Source: Bombus terrestris (lineage: Eukaryota; Arthropoda; Insecta; Hymenoptera; Apidae). Taken from it: 64,000 nt of DNA. The notes beneath the pieces are model-generated. The model searched no databases, was not told the DNA's origin, and saw only the letters and a list, made by a program, of their open reading frames with translations. Positions 45,131-57,600 of the stretch are shown one piece after another (the stretch's first letter is position 1; the number at the start of each line of letters is the position of its first letter). Location: NCBI RefSeq assembly GCF_910591885.1, contig NW_025963553.1, positions 310,001 to 374,000 of the forward strand, in the 5' to 3' direction. A program made the translations under genes and the position numbers.

Positions 45131-47514
45131 ATGTCGAGTAAGTATATTCACTATGTATAAAGTATTTATAGGTAAAAAGTATGGGAAATATATAACCGAG
45201 TGTATTTAATTTTTCCAACATTTTAGAATTTCGCTTGGCGTTGGTACAACTTCAAGTAAATGAAGTAAAAAGCAAAAATGTAGAGCGGGCAGTTTCCTAC
45301 ATTTCCAGCGCGAAAGAGCATAATGCTGATATTATCGCTCTTCCTGAATGCTTTAATTCACCATATGGAATACGTAATAATTTGTTTCTTTTTCTAATAA
45401 TTTATTATATGTATAACAACTATATAGAAAAAAGTAAAAGTAGACAAATTACCTTATCGTTTATACTTCCATAAAGATTGTGAATTGACTCGAGAATATA
45501 GAATTTCCCCACTTTTATGATTATCGTGATTTTTGTATAAATATATTTTTTAAGATACTAATAATTAGGTACTTAATAATAAACTAGTATTATCAATTAT
45601 TTTGTATTTATAATTCCACCTATAGTAGTTAAAAATTAAAGTTAGTTAAAATCTAACTTTATGCTTCAAAAAGTACTAGCAAAGTCGTTAAGTAACAAGT
45701 CACTGGTACTAAACCAAATAGCATGATTGTAATTAAACAAACATTTCTAAATATTCATTTTTCATCTTGAACCTGTAGAAACAATTTATTATATGTACTA
45801 TTATCTAAGTAATTATATATTTAAGTAAATCGAAATGTAAAATTTAGTTATTTTACTAATTTAAAAAATAAAAAATTGACAAACATTTCAACTTAATTTA
45901 TGGTTGGAACAAAGGACAGTTATTTTTCATTAATTGAAATATTGCAATGCAGAATAGTTTCCAAAATACGCCGAGAGTATTCCCGATGAAACGGTGAAAC
46001 GAGCGTTGCTTTATCGAAGGCAGCTAAGGAAAACAGCATTTATGTAGTTGGTGGTACGATACCTGAAATAGAGGGCGATAAATTGTACAATACCTGCTGT
46101 ACTATTTGGGGTCCCGATGGAACTTTGATAGCAAAACACCGGAAGGTAAATAATATACCTCCATGTGGCTTTGAAATTGAAAATATCGGGGTGGAGAAAG
46201 TGACTCTATCTAGGAATAATTTAGGAATATACATATGTACATACGTGTACTATAACCAATTCTATAATTTAAAAAATATGTTATAGGTTTATAAAATACG
46301 TTTTGATACGAGAAACATACATTTTTGTCGTAATATAATATATAAGTTTTTGTACAATATATTTGTTTTGTAATATAAATTTTTCACATACGAAAAAACT
46401 TATTTTTTCTTAAAAAATATTCCTTCTCAAATATTATTAAATGATAAAACTTTTTAATAAAAGAAAGTGATAAAAACGCTGTCAGTTATTAAATAAAAAA
46501 CAATTAAAGTTTAAAAGTTCGTAACATTGATGTTAAATTACAAAAGTTACAGCAATAGAGTTAGCAACTATATTTTTATGTTATTAGGTACATCTATTCG
46601 ACATCGACATTCCCAACAAGATTACTTTCCGAGAGAGTGATTCACTCAGTCCTGGTGATTCCCTAACAATGTTTGATGTGAAGGGCTGGAAAATAGGTAT
46701 TGGCATTTGCTATGATATCAGATTCGAGGAAATGGCACGCATTTATCGGAACAAAGGTACAGTAGCTTAATCGAACAATACTTAACTAGCAGGAAAGTAA
46801 CTATCTTTCTTAAATATATTCTATATAAAGTATAATCAATATAATCTGTAACTCTGTATAAAAAGGAGCTTAATTTACAAAACCAGTATATTCGCTGAAA
46901 ATGAAATAAATAAAAGAATTAGAAGCACGACAAGAGGACTGTTCTCGCATATTCATAAATTATGGAATGTGGACTGTGCACCTACAAAGTTAACTAAAAT
47001 TCAGTGGTCTCATATTTCCCGTTTCTCTGTGTTAGGTTGCCAAATACTGATATATCCGGTGGCATTCAATATGACCACTGGACCACTGCACTGGTCATTA
47101 CTTCAGCGTTCCAGAGCGAATGACAATCAATTATACGTCGCCTGTATATCACCGGCTCGTGTTCCTTCAGCAAGTTATGTCGCATGGGGACATACACAGT
47201 TGACAAATCCCTGGGGGAAAATCCTTTATGATTTGGAAACTCAGGAAAATATGGTGGTCACCGATATCGGTAATTTTCAGCTTAACATTAAAAGCGAGAA
47301 AAATCCATGATGTAATTAACTTTTAGTCTCGTTGGTTCATCGATTTTGCCGGCTCCCTCTGTATTTGCTGAATTTATTAGCAAGCATTACTTATTACTTC
47401 GTATGTTTTTCTTTTCTCTCAGATTTGAAAGTTGTTGAGGAAGTAAGGGCTCAGATACCTACATTTTCTCAAAGACGTACGGATTTGTACGACACTGTCT
47501 ATAAAAAGGAGTAA
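45131..47514 (+). pseudogene. NIT2: NIT2-like omega-amidase with stop and frameshift (copy 2)
   Basis: Exons 45131-45137, 45227-45373, 45953-46145, 46588-46756, 47036-47269 and 47423-47514. Here the first donor is a normal GTAAGT and the joined start reads Met-Ser-Lys-Phe-Arg-Leu-Ala-Leu, as expected for NIT2. The TAG at 45955-45957 and the frameshift in exon 3 are shared with copy 1, so this copy is broken too. Exon 4 keeps Ser-Pro-Gly-Asp, which is conserved in the family, where copy 1 has Asn. Catalytic Glu, Lys and Cys codons are all present. Confidence 0.85.
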
Positions 47515-47854
47515 CTCTACACTGAAACAGAAAATGTTTTCTTATAATATTTCTACTACAATACCGTTTTTTTTTTTTTTTTTTTTTATGACTTATTACT
47601 AATTACTTATCATTTGTACTAAATGAATAACTCAATTAAGAAAACCAAAATGTTATAAATAATAATCTGTATATCTTGTGTATCAATATGTAATTGGATA
47701 TTGTAATAATATTGGAATGTCTTTGATCAGGGATATGATAAAGAACACGCGAAGACTACATTCTTTTGAACATCTTTAATATCCATCATTTATAACATTA
47801 AACATCTTTTTAAATATTTAGATAGATTAATACGTAACTCTTTATATATATATA

Positions 47855-48857
47855 TGTCGGAGATGAAAGAACACCGGAGCCTCCCCTTTGGAGCGGTGGG
47901 AGGACCCCTTTAGCGCTGTAACCCAGATTTCATCATAGCCGCACTAAGAAACTGTTGTAATTCGATCCGACTGTACTTATTCGAAATTTATGATAGTGAG
48001 CTCGGGCTCGAGGTGACAACCGGTCGCCGAACGTAGTCGCGGTCAAGGGATGAACGTTTTGTCTAACAAAGGCATGAAGTAATTCTATAGCTCTCCTTAA
48101 AAGAAATACTTGGGACGGGGCACGACGGTAAACATTTCAACGATTTCTGTCCCGTGGCTCGCCACACGCAGACTTTGTCCTTCGGGTAAGACGATTGCCA
48201 GATGCCAACGCATCTTCACAGTATATGTTTAGCTGGGCGAGGACCCGCTACGAATATTAAATTTCAATTACACAAAGTCTCTCAAATAGACAAATGGCAC
48301 GTGCCCCAACTACGGGAAGATAAGAGAAATCTATCCTTCCACGAACGACGCTTCTCGCTAGCAACTTTCCCCAAGGACAGCTAATATCTTTCTCTAACCA
48401 CCAACATGGAAATTGACCAATTAACAGCAACGTCAATTTCCCTCACCCTTCGAGCGAAGACTTCTCTCCGCGAATCCGATGATCTCGTGCCCTTAGGCAC
48501 ACCCATCATAGTTTTCTTCGACAGCATCACCGCGACGGAGAGACTCTCTCTAGTGCGATCTCATCAGTAATCGACCTGTCTTTCGTATACGAAATAATTG
48601 CCCCGTGCTCTAACATATAGTGTAACTTAGACGCAAACGAAGGGTAAAGTCCAGTATCCGTTGACCGCGGAAACGTTGCCGGAGCCGAGACCATTGTCAT
48701 AGTACCGCGAATATCGAAACCTTGCGATTATCTGTCGACGCTGCAAATCTCTCTAATTTGTGTCAATAAACTCAACCATTGTTACACCGCACCTATGGCT
48801 AATTCCAACGAAGATACACCGAACACCCCCACCCACAATCCTGACGTGCATCCGACA
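47855..48857 (+). repeat. 5' LTR, copy 2 (1003 bp)
   Basis: From TGTCGG to CCGACA. Agrees with both 3' LTRs at the two sites where the copy-1 5' LTR deviates, and differs from the 3' LTRs only at the codon after the ATG at 48795. AATAAA at 48765-48770. Confidence 0.93.
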
Positions 48858-51800
48858 TCAGAAGTGGGATTCGGAACGGTTATGACGGTGAACGGAATGA
48901 GGGCCATTTTGCGTGGCCTAGTGGAGGAGCTGAATTTGAAGCCGAGTGCGGAACCTACCAAAACTGTGCTACCGGACTTTAACCCCGACATCCCGGGCGC
49001 CGATCCAGTCGCATGGTGTACCACTGCTGGTCTGATTATGAAGGACCACCCCCTACAAGACCGTTCGCTAGCCACCGCTTTGAGCAGTGCTCTGAAGGGT
49101 TCCGCAGCAAATTGGTTTTCGCAGGGAGTGTTCGACGAAGGCCTCACTTGGCCAGCGTTTACGGAACTTTTTACGACGCGTTTTGGTGGTAAGGATACAG
49201 CAACCTCGACACTAATGAAGATACTTAACGAACAACCACAGAAGGGCGAAAACACGGCGGCTTTCGCCGCTCGCGTCCGTTCCCTCATAGAGATGAAGTG
49301 GCAACATATAACCTTGCCGGAATTATTCAATGCTATCGCCTTTTATCGAGTGAAGTCAGTCGACCGGCGTATCGAACGAGTGGCACTCGAGAAGGATATC
49401 AAGACCAAGGACCAATTTTTAAACGAAATAAGAGTCTTCGCTCACGAGAAGAGGCCGGCGACAAGCAATACACCATCTAGCCCCGAAACCAAACGACACA
49501 AGCTGTCCGACCCCCGGAACAAGTGCCTCTACTGCGGTGCCTTTGGGCATGAAGTGGCGGAGTGCCGCAAGAAGGTGCGGACCGAGAAACGGAAGATACG
49601 ACGTCCAGAAGGAGGCCGACAAGCTACATCGTCCAAGCCGGTTTGCTTCAAGTGTCAAGCGGAAGGACACATCGCCTCTGGTTGCCCGCTGCGGAAAGAG
49701 AGAGGAGACAGCAACGGCCAGGAACGTCGAGTCGAATTCTGCGTGGTGGAGGCCCCAACCGGTAAATTAAGCCTCCAGGGTGAGTCGTTCCCATTTTGTT
49801 TCGATTCTGGGGCCGAATGCTCGTTGATTAAGGAGTCCGTTGCCCCGAAATTTCCCGGCATACGAACGGCCGACGTAGTAGTAATGCGAGGGATAGGGAA
49901 TACATGCGTTAAGAGTACGTCGCAGATTTTGTCCACCGTATGCATCAACGGTTTTGCGCTCGAGATAACTTTTCACGTCCTCCCCGATAGCCACTTAAAA
50001 TACGATATCATGATTGGTCGCGAAATTTTGAGCCAAGGCTTCGATGTACATATTACGCGCGACAGTCTCAACATTTGCAAAACGAAAATAGTTAACGCCT
50101 GTAATAGGACCGTCGAAAACGAGATCGATCTCGGTGAAGTAGACACCGAGGTACTTGGTAACGATAAGGGCCGGTTAATTTCCATTCTCGAAAGGTTTAA
50201 AAACTCATTCATCACGGGTTTCCCACGTACTCGTGTAACTACGGGCCAGCTAGAGATACGACTAATCGACCCTAACGTCACCGTCCAAAGAAGTCCTTAC
50301 AGACTTAGCGAGGAAGAGCGGAAAACCGTGCGGGAGAGAATTAGCGAACTAATTAAAGCAAACATTATAAGACCTAGTAAGTCACCGTTCGCAAGTCCTA
50401 TGTTGCTCGTGAAGAAGAAGGACGGCTCGGATAGACTGTGCGTAGACTTCCGAGCGCTAAATAAAAATACGGTTGCGGATCGGTATCCCCTACCCCTTAT
50501 CGCTGACCAAATTGCGAGATTGCAGAACGCGAAATACTTCATTAGCCTGGATATGGCCAGCGGGTTCCACCAAATCCCCATACATCCCAATTCAACGGAG
50601 TATACCGCGTTCGTTACACCCGACGGACAATATGAGTATGTAACGATGCCGTTCGGATTGAAAAATGCACCGTCCGTTTTTCAGAGGGCCATCTTTAACG
50701 CCTTAGGCGACCTTGCGTATTCTTACGTCGTCGTTTATTTAGATGACGTCTTAGTTATTGCCGACTCGATAGATCAAGCTCTAGAAAGGTTGAACACCGT
50801 ACTAGATACTCTTGTGAAAGCCGGATTTTCGTTCAACTTCGCGAAATGCTCTTTTCTGAAAACAACGGTACTTTACTTGGGATATATAATCCATAACGGA
50901 GAAGTTCGCCCCAACCCGGGTAAAATACACGCCTTAAGTTCCTTACCCGCGCCAACGACCGTCACTCAGCTCAGACAATTCATTGGGTTAGCTTCGTATT
51001 TCCGTAGGTTCGTCCCTAAATTCTCGCAGATGATGAAACCCCTGTATGCGCTCACCTCAGGTAGCAAAAACATAACATGGTCAGATAGGCACGAGAAAAT
51101 CAGACAACAGGTAGTTTCCGTCCTGACCGACGCGCCGGTACTAATGATATTCGACCCTAATTACCCAATTGAGCTACATACCGACGCCAGCTCGGAGGGC
51201 TACGGAGCGATCTTGATGCATAAAGTCGAAGGTAAAAATAGAGTAATCGAGTACTACAGCAAAAGAACTACCCCCGCGGAATCTAGATATCATTCCTACG
51301 AACTAGAAACGTTAGCAGTCGTAAACGCCATCAAGCATTTCCGTCACTACCTACATGGACGAGAATTTCTTGTTGTTACGGATTGCAATTCGCTGAAAGC
51401 GTCAAGTAACAAAGCGCATTTGAACGACAGAGTCCACAGGTGGTGGGCTTACTTGCAGACTTTCACCTTCGACATTATGTACCGAGAAGGGAAGAGGATG
51501 TCCCACGTAGATTTCTTCTCGCGAAATCCCGTAGACTTAGGCCACCGTAAAATTGACAAAATTGTGGAGAAAGAAATTAACTTGGCCGAAATATCGGAAG
51601 ACTGGCTACTGGCCGAACAGCGTCGCGACCCGCAAATTATAGAAACTACCCGCAAACTACGAAACGACGAGCTCGCGGAAGATATCGCGAATACCTATGA
51701 GTTGCGCTCAGGTATCCTCTATCGCAAAGTGCAGCGGAGGGGTAGAACCCTCTGCTTGCCCATTGTCCCGAGAGGCTTTAGATGGTCCGTTATCAACCAT

Positions 51801-52871
51801 GTGCATCAGTCGATTATGCACTTGGGTTGGGATAAGACGCTCGAGAAGCTGTACGAGTATTACTGGTTCGAAGGAATGGCGAAGTACGTTCGCAAATTCG
51901 TAGAGAACTGTCATGCCTGTAGAGTTTCGAAGGCAAGCTCGGGTAAGATCCAGGCCGAGCTACATCCTATACCTAAGACCAGCATACCTTGGCATACGGT
52001 CCACATGGACATAACGGGCAAGCTAAGCGGTAAAAAGGATTCCAAGGAATATGTCATTGTTTTGGTCGATGCTTTCACGAAGTTTGTACACTTACATCAT
52101 ACCCGTAAGATAAACTCCTTTAACACCATCGAAGCTCTCAAGTCCGCTATATTTTTATTCGGCAGTCCCTGCCGGATAATAGCAGATCAGGGTAGATGTT
52201 TTACGGGCAAGGAATTTCAGGAGTTCTGTGAAAACAAACAAATTAAAGTCCACTTGATAGCGACCGGTGCTAGTAGAGCCAACGGGCAGGTAGAGCGTGT
52301 TATGAGTACGTTGAAAAATATGTTCACGGTAGTAGAGACGACCGGTCGATCATGGCAAGACGCGATTGGGGAGATACAATTGGCCCTGAATTGCACCACC
52401 AACCGCGTGACTAAAGCGAGCCCACTGGAACTACTAATCGGTAGGACAGCAAGACCGTACGACTTGTTACTACCTGATAGCGTTGAAGAAAGAGAAATAG
52501 ATATCTCCGATGTAAGACAACAGGCGACAAAAAATATAGCAAGTAGCGCCAAACACGACAAAGAAAGATTCGATAACACCAAAGCTAAAATGGTTAGGTT
52601 TAATGTCGGTGATTTCGTATTGCGCAAAATCGAGGAAAGAAACCAAACCAAGCTAGAGCCAAAATTCAAGGGTCCATTCGTAATAGCAGAGATTTTGGAA
52701 GGGGATAGATATACTTTAAAGACATTAGATGGCAAACGATCGTATAAATACAGTCATGACAGATTAAGAAAAATGCCGAATAGTTGCGTTCCTGCTGAGT
52801 TGGACGTCTGTAGTGATGACAATGGCAGTGACAATGACGATATGACTACACCGATCTCAGAGGATCATTAA
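48795..52871 (+). CDS. Gag-Pol polyprotein, 1358 residues (copy 2)
   Basis: Protein identical to the copy at 8210-12286, with the two CCHC knuckles, protease, reverse transcriptase, RNase H and integrase motifs in the same places. I saw no nucleotide difference between the two ORFs over about 4.08 kb. Confidence 0.95.
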   Translation: MANSNEDTPNTPTHNPDVHPTSEVGFGTVMTVNGMRAILRGLVEELNLKPSAEPTKTVLPDFNPDIPGADPVAWCTTAGLIMKDHPLQDRSLATALSSALKGSAANWFSQGVFDEGLTWPAFTELFTTRFGGKDTATSTLMKILNEQPQKGENTAAFAARVRSLIEMKWQHITLPELFNAIAFYRVKSVDRRIERVALEKDIKTKDQFLNEIRVFAHEKRPATSNTPSSPETKRHKLSDPRNKCLYCGAFGHEVAECRKKVRTEKRKIRRPEGGRQATSSKPVCFKCQAEGHIASGCPLRKERGDSNGQERRVEFCVVEAPTGKLSLQGESFPFCFDSGAECSLIKESVAPKFPGIRTADVVVMRGIGNTCVKSTSQILSTVCINGFALEITFHVLPDSHLKYDIMIGREILSQGFDVHITRDSLNICKTKIVNACNRTVENEIDLGEVDTEVLGNDKGRLISILERFKNSFITGFPRTRVTTGQLEIRLIDPNVTVQRSPYRLSEEERKTVRERISELIKANIIRPSKSPFASPMLLVKKKDGSDRLCVDFRALNKNTVADRYPLPLIADQIARLQNAKYFISLDMASGFHQIPIHPNSTEYTAFVTPDGQYEYVTMPFGLKNAPSVFQRAIFNALGDLAYSYVVVYLDDVLVIADSIDQALERLNTVLDTLVKAGFSFNFAKCSFLKTTVLYLGYIIHNGEVRPNPGKIHALSSLPAPTTVTQLRQFIGLASYFRRFVPKFSQMMKPLYALTSGSKNITWSDRHEKIRQQVVSVLTDAPVLMIFDPNYPIELHTDASSEGYGAILMHKVEGKNRVIEYYSKRTTPAESRYHSYELETLAVVNAIKHFRHYLHGREFLVVTDCNSLKASSNKAHLNDRVHRWWAYLQTFTFDIMYREGKRMSHVDFFSRNPVDLGHRKIDKIVEKEINLAEISEDWLLAEQRRDPQIIETTRKLRNDELAEDIANTYELRSGILYRKVQRRGRTLCLPIVPRGFRWSVINHVHQSIMHLGWDKTLEKLYEYYWFEGMAKYVRKFVENCHACRVSKASSGKIQAELHPIPKTSIPWHTVHMDITGKLSGKKDSKEYVIVLVDAFTKFVHLHHTRKINSFNTIEALKSAIFLFGSPCRIIADQGRCFTGKEFQEFCENKQIKVHLIATGASRANGQVERVMSTLKNMFTVVETTGRSWQDAIGEIQLALNCTTNRVTKASPLELLIGRTARPYDLLLPDSVEEREIDISDVRQQATKNIASSAKHDKERFDNTKAKMVRFNVGDFVLRKIEERNQTKLEPKFKGPFVIAEILEGDRYTLKTLDGKRSYKYSHDRLRKMPNSCVPAELDVCSDDNGSDNDDMTTPISEDH
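48858..48873 (+). promoter_or_regulatory. Primer-binding site, tRNA-Leu-like, copy 2
   Basis: Identical to the site at 8273-8288 and likewise within the Gag frame. Confidence 0.55.
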
Positions 52872-52903
52872 CACTATGACTATGACATGTAACATAGTGT
52901 TTC

Positions 52904-53243
52904 CACACACAAGCCTAGTGTTACCATACACTAGCACACAAGCCTAGTGTTACCATACACTAGCACACAAGCCTAGTGTTACCATACACTAGCACACAAG
53001 CCTAGTGCGACCACACACTAGCATTCGATATTTCCACACAAGCCTAGTGCGACCACACACTAGCATTCGATATTTCCACATAAGCCTAGTGTGACCACAC
53101 ACTAGCATTCAGTGTCTCCATACACGCCTATTACATCAATGCACTCGTGTTCAGTGTCTCCATACACTGCACTCGCATTCAGTGTCTTCATACACACCTA
53201 TTACGTCAATGCACCCGCACTCAGTGTCTCCACACACGCCCAG
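52904..53243 (+). repeat. Tandem 29-bp hairpin repeats between pol and 3' LTR, copy 2
   Basis: Counterpart of 12319-12658; one unit has A where copy 1 has C (52998), which makes its ACACAAGCC match the other units. Same unit number as copy 1. Confidence 0.85.
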
Positions 53244-53605
53244 TGCGGTAATATGATCCAACAAACTGAGACTCGTCCGTGTACGAAATCGAAAATGATC
53301 TGTCATGTCATTACGGTCTGACTGGTAACTCACAAAATGCAACTGGCGCTTTGAATACCAATCATAATGCTACTGACTTTTGTGTTTTTTTTCTTCCCTA
53401 CTTTATCATTGAACGTCCGATCGAAATTTCTGTTGTTAACCTGGGCCCTTGACCTATTTGGACAGTTAGTTAAGCCATAAAGAAACTAGTACAATATAAT
53501 TTAGCTAAACTATAAAGGAACAAAATACTAGTTATATCAAGTTTAACATTAGGAAAACTCAATATTTTAGATCCACCCGAGGACGTGTGATAGTCAGAAT
53601 GGCCG

Positions 53606-54608
53606 TGTCGGAGATGAAAGAACACCGGAGCCTCCCCTTTGGAGCGGTGGGAGGACCCCTTTAGCGCTGTAACCCAGATTTCATCATAGCCGCACTAAGA
53701 AACTGTTGTAATTCGATCCGACTGTACTTATTCGAAATTTATGATAGTGAGCTCGGGCTCGAGGTGACAACCGGTCGCCGAACGTAGTCGCGGTCAAGGG
53801 ATGAACGTTTTGTCTAACAAAGGCATGAAGTAATTCTATAGCTCTCCTTAAAAGAAATACTTGGGACGGGGCACGACGGTAAACATTTCAACGATTTCTG
53901 TCCCGTGGCTCGCCACACGCAGACTTTGTCCTTCGGGTAAGACGATTGCCAGATGCCAACGCATCTTCACAGTATATGTTTAGCTGGGCGAGGACCCGCT
54001 ACGAATATTAAATTTCAATTACACAAAGTCTCTCAAATAGACAAATGGCACGTGCCCCAACTACGGGAAGATAAGAGAAATCTATCCTTCCACGAACGAC
54101 GCTTCTCGCTAGCAACTTTCCCCAAGGACAGCTAATATCTTTCTCTAACCACCAACATGGAAATTGACCAATTAACAGCAACGTCAATTTCCCTCACCCT
54201 TCGAGCGAAGACTTCTCTCCGCGAATCCGATGATCTCGTGCCCTTAGGCACACCCATCATAGTTTTCTTCGACAGCATCACCGCGACGGAGAGACTCTCT
54301 CTAGTGCGATCTCATCAGTAATCGACCTGTCTTTCGTATACGAAATAATTGCCCCGTGCTCTAACATATAGTGTAACTTAGACGCAAACGAAGGGTAAAG
54401 TCCAGTATCCGTTGACCGCGGAAACGTTGCCGGAGCCGAGACCATTGTCATAGTACCGCGAATATCGAAACCTTGCGATTATCTGTCGACGCTGCAAATC
54501 TCTCTAATTTGTGTCAATAAACTCAACCATTGTTACACCGCACCTATGACTAATTCCAACGAAGATACACCGAACACCCCCACCCACAATCCTGACGTGC
54601 ATCCGACA
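53606..54608 (+). repeat. 3' LTR, copy 2 (1003 bp)
   Basis: Matches the 3' LTR of copy 1 over its full length as far as I can read. Followed by TATATATA. Confidence 0.93.
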
Positions 54609-57600
54609 TATATATAAACATTAATTTGAAGTTACAAGCTTAGAGAAATTGGTCGATTAATATTTATAGATCGGCTGTCTTGATGAAAGGCTTAAAGAAA
54701 GCAAAAACATAACAATGTCGCAAATATAATTTATAGTTTAACTTCTTTCTTGTATCTGTCTGCCTTTCACGATGTTTTACCAATTACAATAAGTAATTTC
54801 GACTTCTTTGCGCTCCGTTTTAACGCATTCGAGACCGAAAGAAATTCATATCAATCAGTAGGCATAATATATATAACTGTACATAATACATTATAGTATA
54901 ACATAGTATATAATTTTATATTTTAAAAACATGAGGCATAAAATTTAATCGATTGTCATCGATTTAAAATTAAAATATGAAAAGGATATTCCAGAGAGAG
55001 AAAAGCACAGTATCATTCTAACAAAACATTCAGATCGTACTGACACCCAGGAATCGTATTACAATAAAATCTCGGTCTCGAATGAATTAACACGAACGAT
55101 TAACATGAAACACACTTGCGGCTTAAACACCTTCGATATCGAGGAAATTCAAACTTTACAAATAAAAGCAGCCTGTTCCTCTTTCCACCACAGACTCTCA
55201 TACCATATCCGCTCTTATCCAGGCTTTTACTTGAAATCTCTGTCTATTTACAATTTAAATTTACCCGGACCACTCGTTGAATCGGCAGCCCTTTATAAAT
55301 ATATAATGAGCCCAGAACATATACCTGTGCCCCTAGCTGGTATCAGCTCTAGTAACGTTCATACCGGAACTTTCATACGACGCCAATTTGTCACGCGTGA
55401 ACATCGATTCTTTCAGGGGTCACGGCTTTATGGGATTATATCCTTTAATGTAATTAAAGTGATACTAATGATACAGAATTTTTTACAAATGTTTAATATG
55501 TCCATAAAATAGGAAGTTTCGTGCTCTCTTATTTTATATTAATTATAAATTAATAAGTTTTACATTTGTTATCTATAGATTTAATAAATTATTAAAATTC
55601 CATGAAGACATATTCTGGAACACATTAGAAGATTTTGCTGTAATTTACAACGGATGCTCCGAGTACGAACAGGCAGTAAACGAACAAATAGAAATTCAGG
55701 CTATTGTGGTAGTATAGCTCACGTGGGATTTTAAGCTCGAATTGGACTTAAACGTTACGATCGTCGTGAATAATTACGATATATACCCTGTACGACGAGC
55801 AGAGAATCTTAAATTATTAACGGCAATTCCTTTGTGCAAAGTGCAATTTTATTAACGGCCTGTAACGAATGAACGGCTCGTTTTGAATAAAGTTTACATT
55901 TAGAAAGTAAACACAGAAACACATTTTAAGAAACTAAGATATCGAGTTCTACTTGTAAACATCAAGTGCTCTTCGTTTGAGAAGATTACGAGTCTCTTCT
56001 TCGATAACGACATTAATTAAGAAGTTTCGATACCGTTTATGACATTAAGATCTCATTAGTAAAGTTATATCATTAAAATCCTACTGTTCCTAGAGAATAT
56101 ATATAGTTAAAACTTCCAGAGGATCAACAGGTAAAGAAATTGTTGATAAAAGCATTGTTAGTGACAACTGACTGTAATCGATATCTGCTGGGTGAAGTTG
56201 TGTGTTCTGAGAATCTGTGTTAATGCAAGGATTCTGTTACAAATCATCGACTAAAGAGCCACCGGGCACGTCCGACCGATCGATCGATACCACGAACCTT
56301 GAATGAATTAACGCTCAAGGTGGAACGGATTTAATAGATCGGGTGTTAGTGTAATTTGACACTTTGTATACACTTGCTTTATGCAAACAAAGTTTGTTGA
56401 TGTTCTGAACTCGATGGTTATAAGATCTTATTGAAACTCCAGTATTTCACCCGCACGGTACGACACTTTGTTGATGATTGTCCTTGTATGTTGTTGATAC
56501 TCCCCATCAGCCGTTAAATTTTGTTCGTCTATCGTACTTTTCTAGTCAGAGGTTTTCCCTGATGTTTTTCCCTACTGTCTAAGTCATCAGGTTTGCAGCT
56601 CGGGGAGGACAGATAATTCGGAATTTCCCAAAGGAAGGAGAGGTGTCGTCCGAGCCATAAAGGGACGGTCACTCAAAATACCGAATAGATTCATTTAAAT
56701 AATTATGAGAAACAAGTAAGTTTTGTAACCACAAGTTTTCAAATGTTATAGTTTGAATCTGTTCTTATAATTTTAAAAAGACCTTACAGCCAGGATCTCT
56801 AAAGAATTCGATGAAAATTCTCATGAGACATCGATTGAAACAATTAAACGCAACAGAGAATGGGTATAATCATATAATTCCTCCCCATTTCAAAATTCAT
56901 TCATATACATCGATGTTTGTTTTCATATTTGTTTTATGTGTGAATAATACGTATTTATTGGCATCAAAATATTTTCCGTTTCAATTCCTGGTCATTTTAG
57001 ATCGAAACTTCCAAATATCGTTGATTAAAAATTTTTTAATTTTTAAAATGAAAGGCACTAATTATAGGACAAAAAGTTGTTTCAATTATTTGAACATTCT
57101 GCTTCATTCCTACAATAACATATTTTATTTTAAATGAAAACAAGAAACAATACTATTGTGTATAAGTTTAACGGAGTGACACAGATGATTTGTAGCTAAC
57201 ACTGTAGCTAACATAGTTTCTGCAATATACCCTCTAATCGAGTAGAAACAAGGGGATTTTAGAAATTTCTATTAACCGACAGTATTGTCAACAAGTTTTA
57301 ACAATGACTGAAGGTTGCAAAATTAAATATAAAATGATTTATTAATAGCATATGCGGTGTTAAATTTGTAAATAAGCAGTTTATCTTTTAAGAATAACAA
57401 AGACAGCAGAAAATAAAGATAATATTCTAATTATATTGCAAACTAACGAATAATGTAAAGAATTTATTTTTGTTATCTATATCACAGATTTTAGGTAAAA
57501 TATTAATTTACTTATTACTAGGAGATTGAATTTGAAATATAATTAGAATTTATAAGGGACACCTTTAAACCAGCAGATATTTGGTAGCAGTTCTCTAGCC

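Larger units (their letters stand above)
47855..54608 (+). mobile_element. Complete Ty3/gypsy LTR retrotransposon, copy 2
   Basis: Same element as 7272-14023 with the same flanks, so it is the duplicated copy of one insertion, not a second insertion. 6754 bp. Its two LTRs differ at one base of 1003, making it the better representative of the original insertion. Confidence 0.95.
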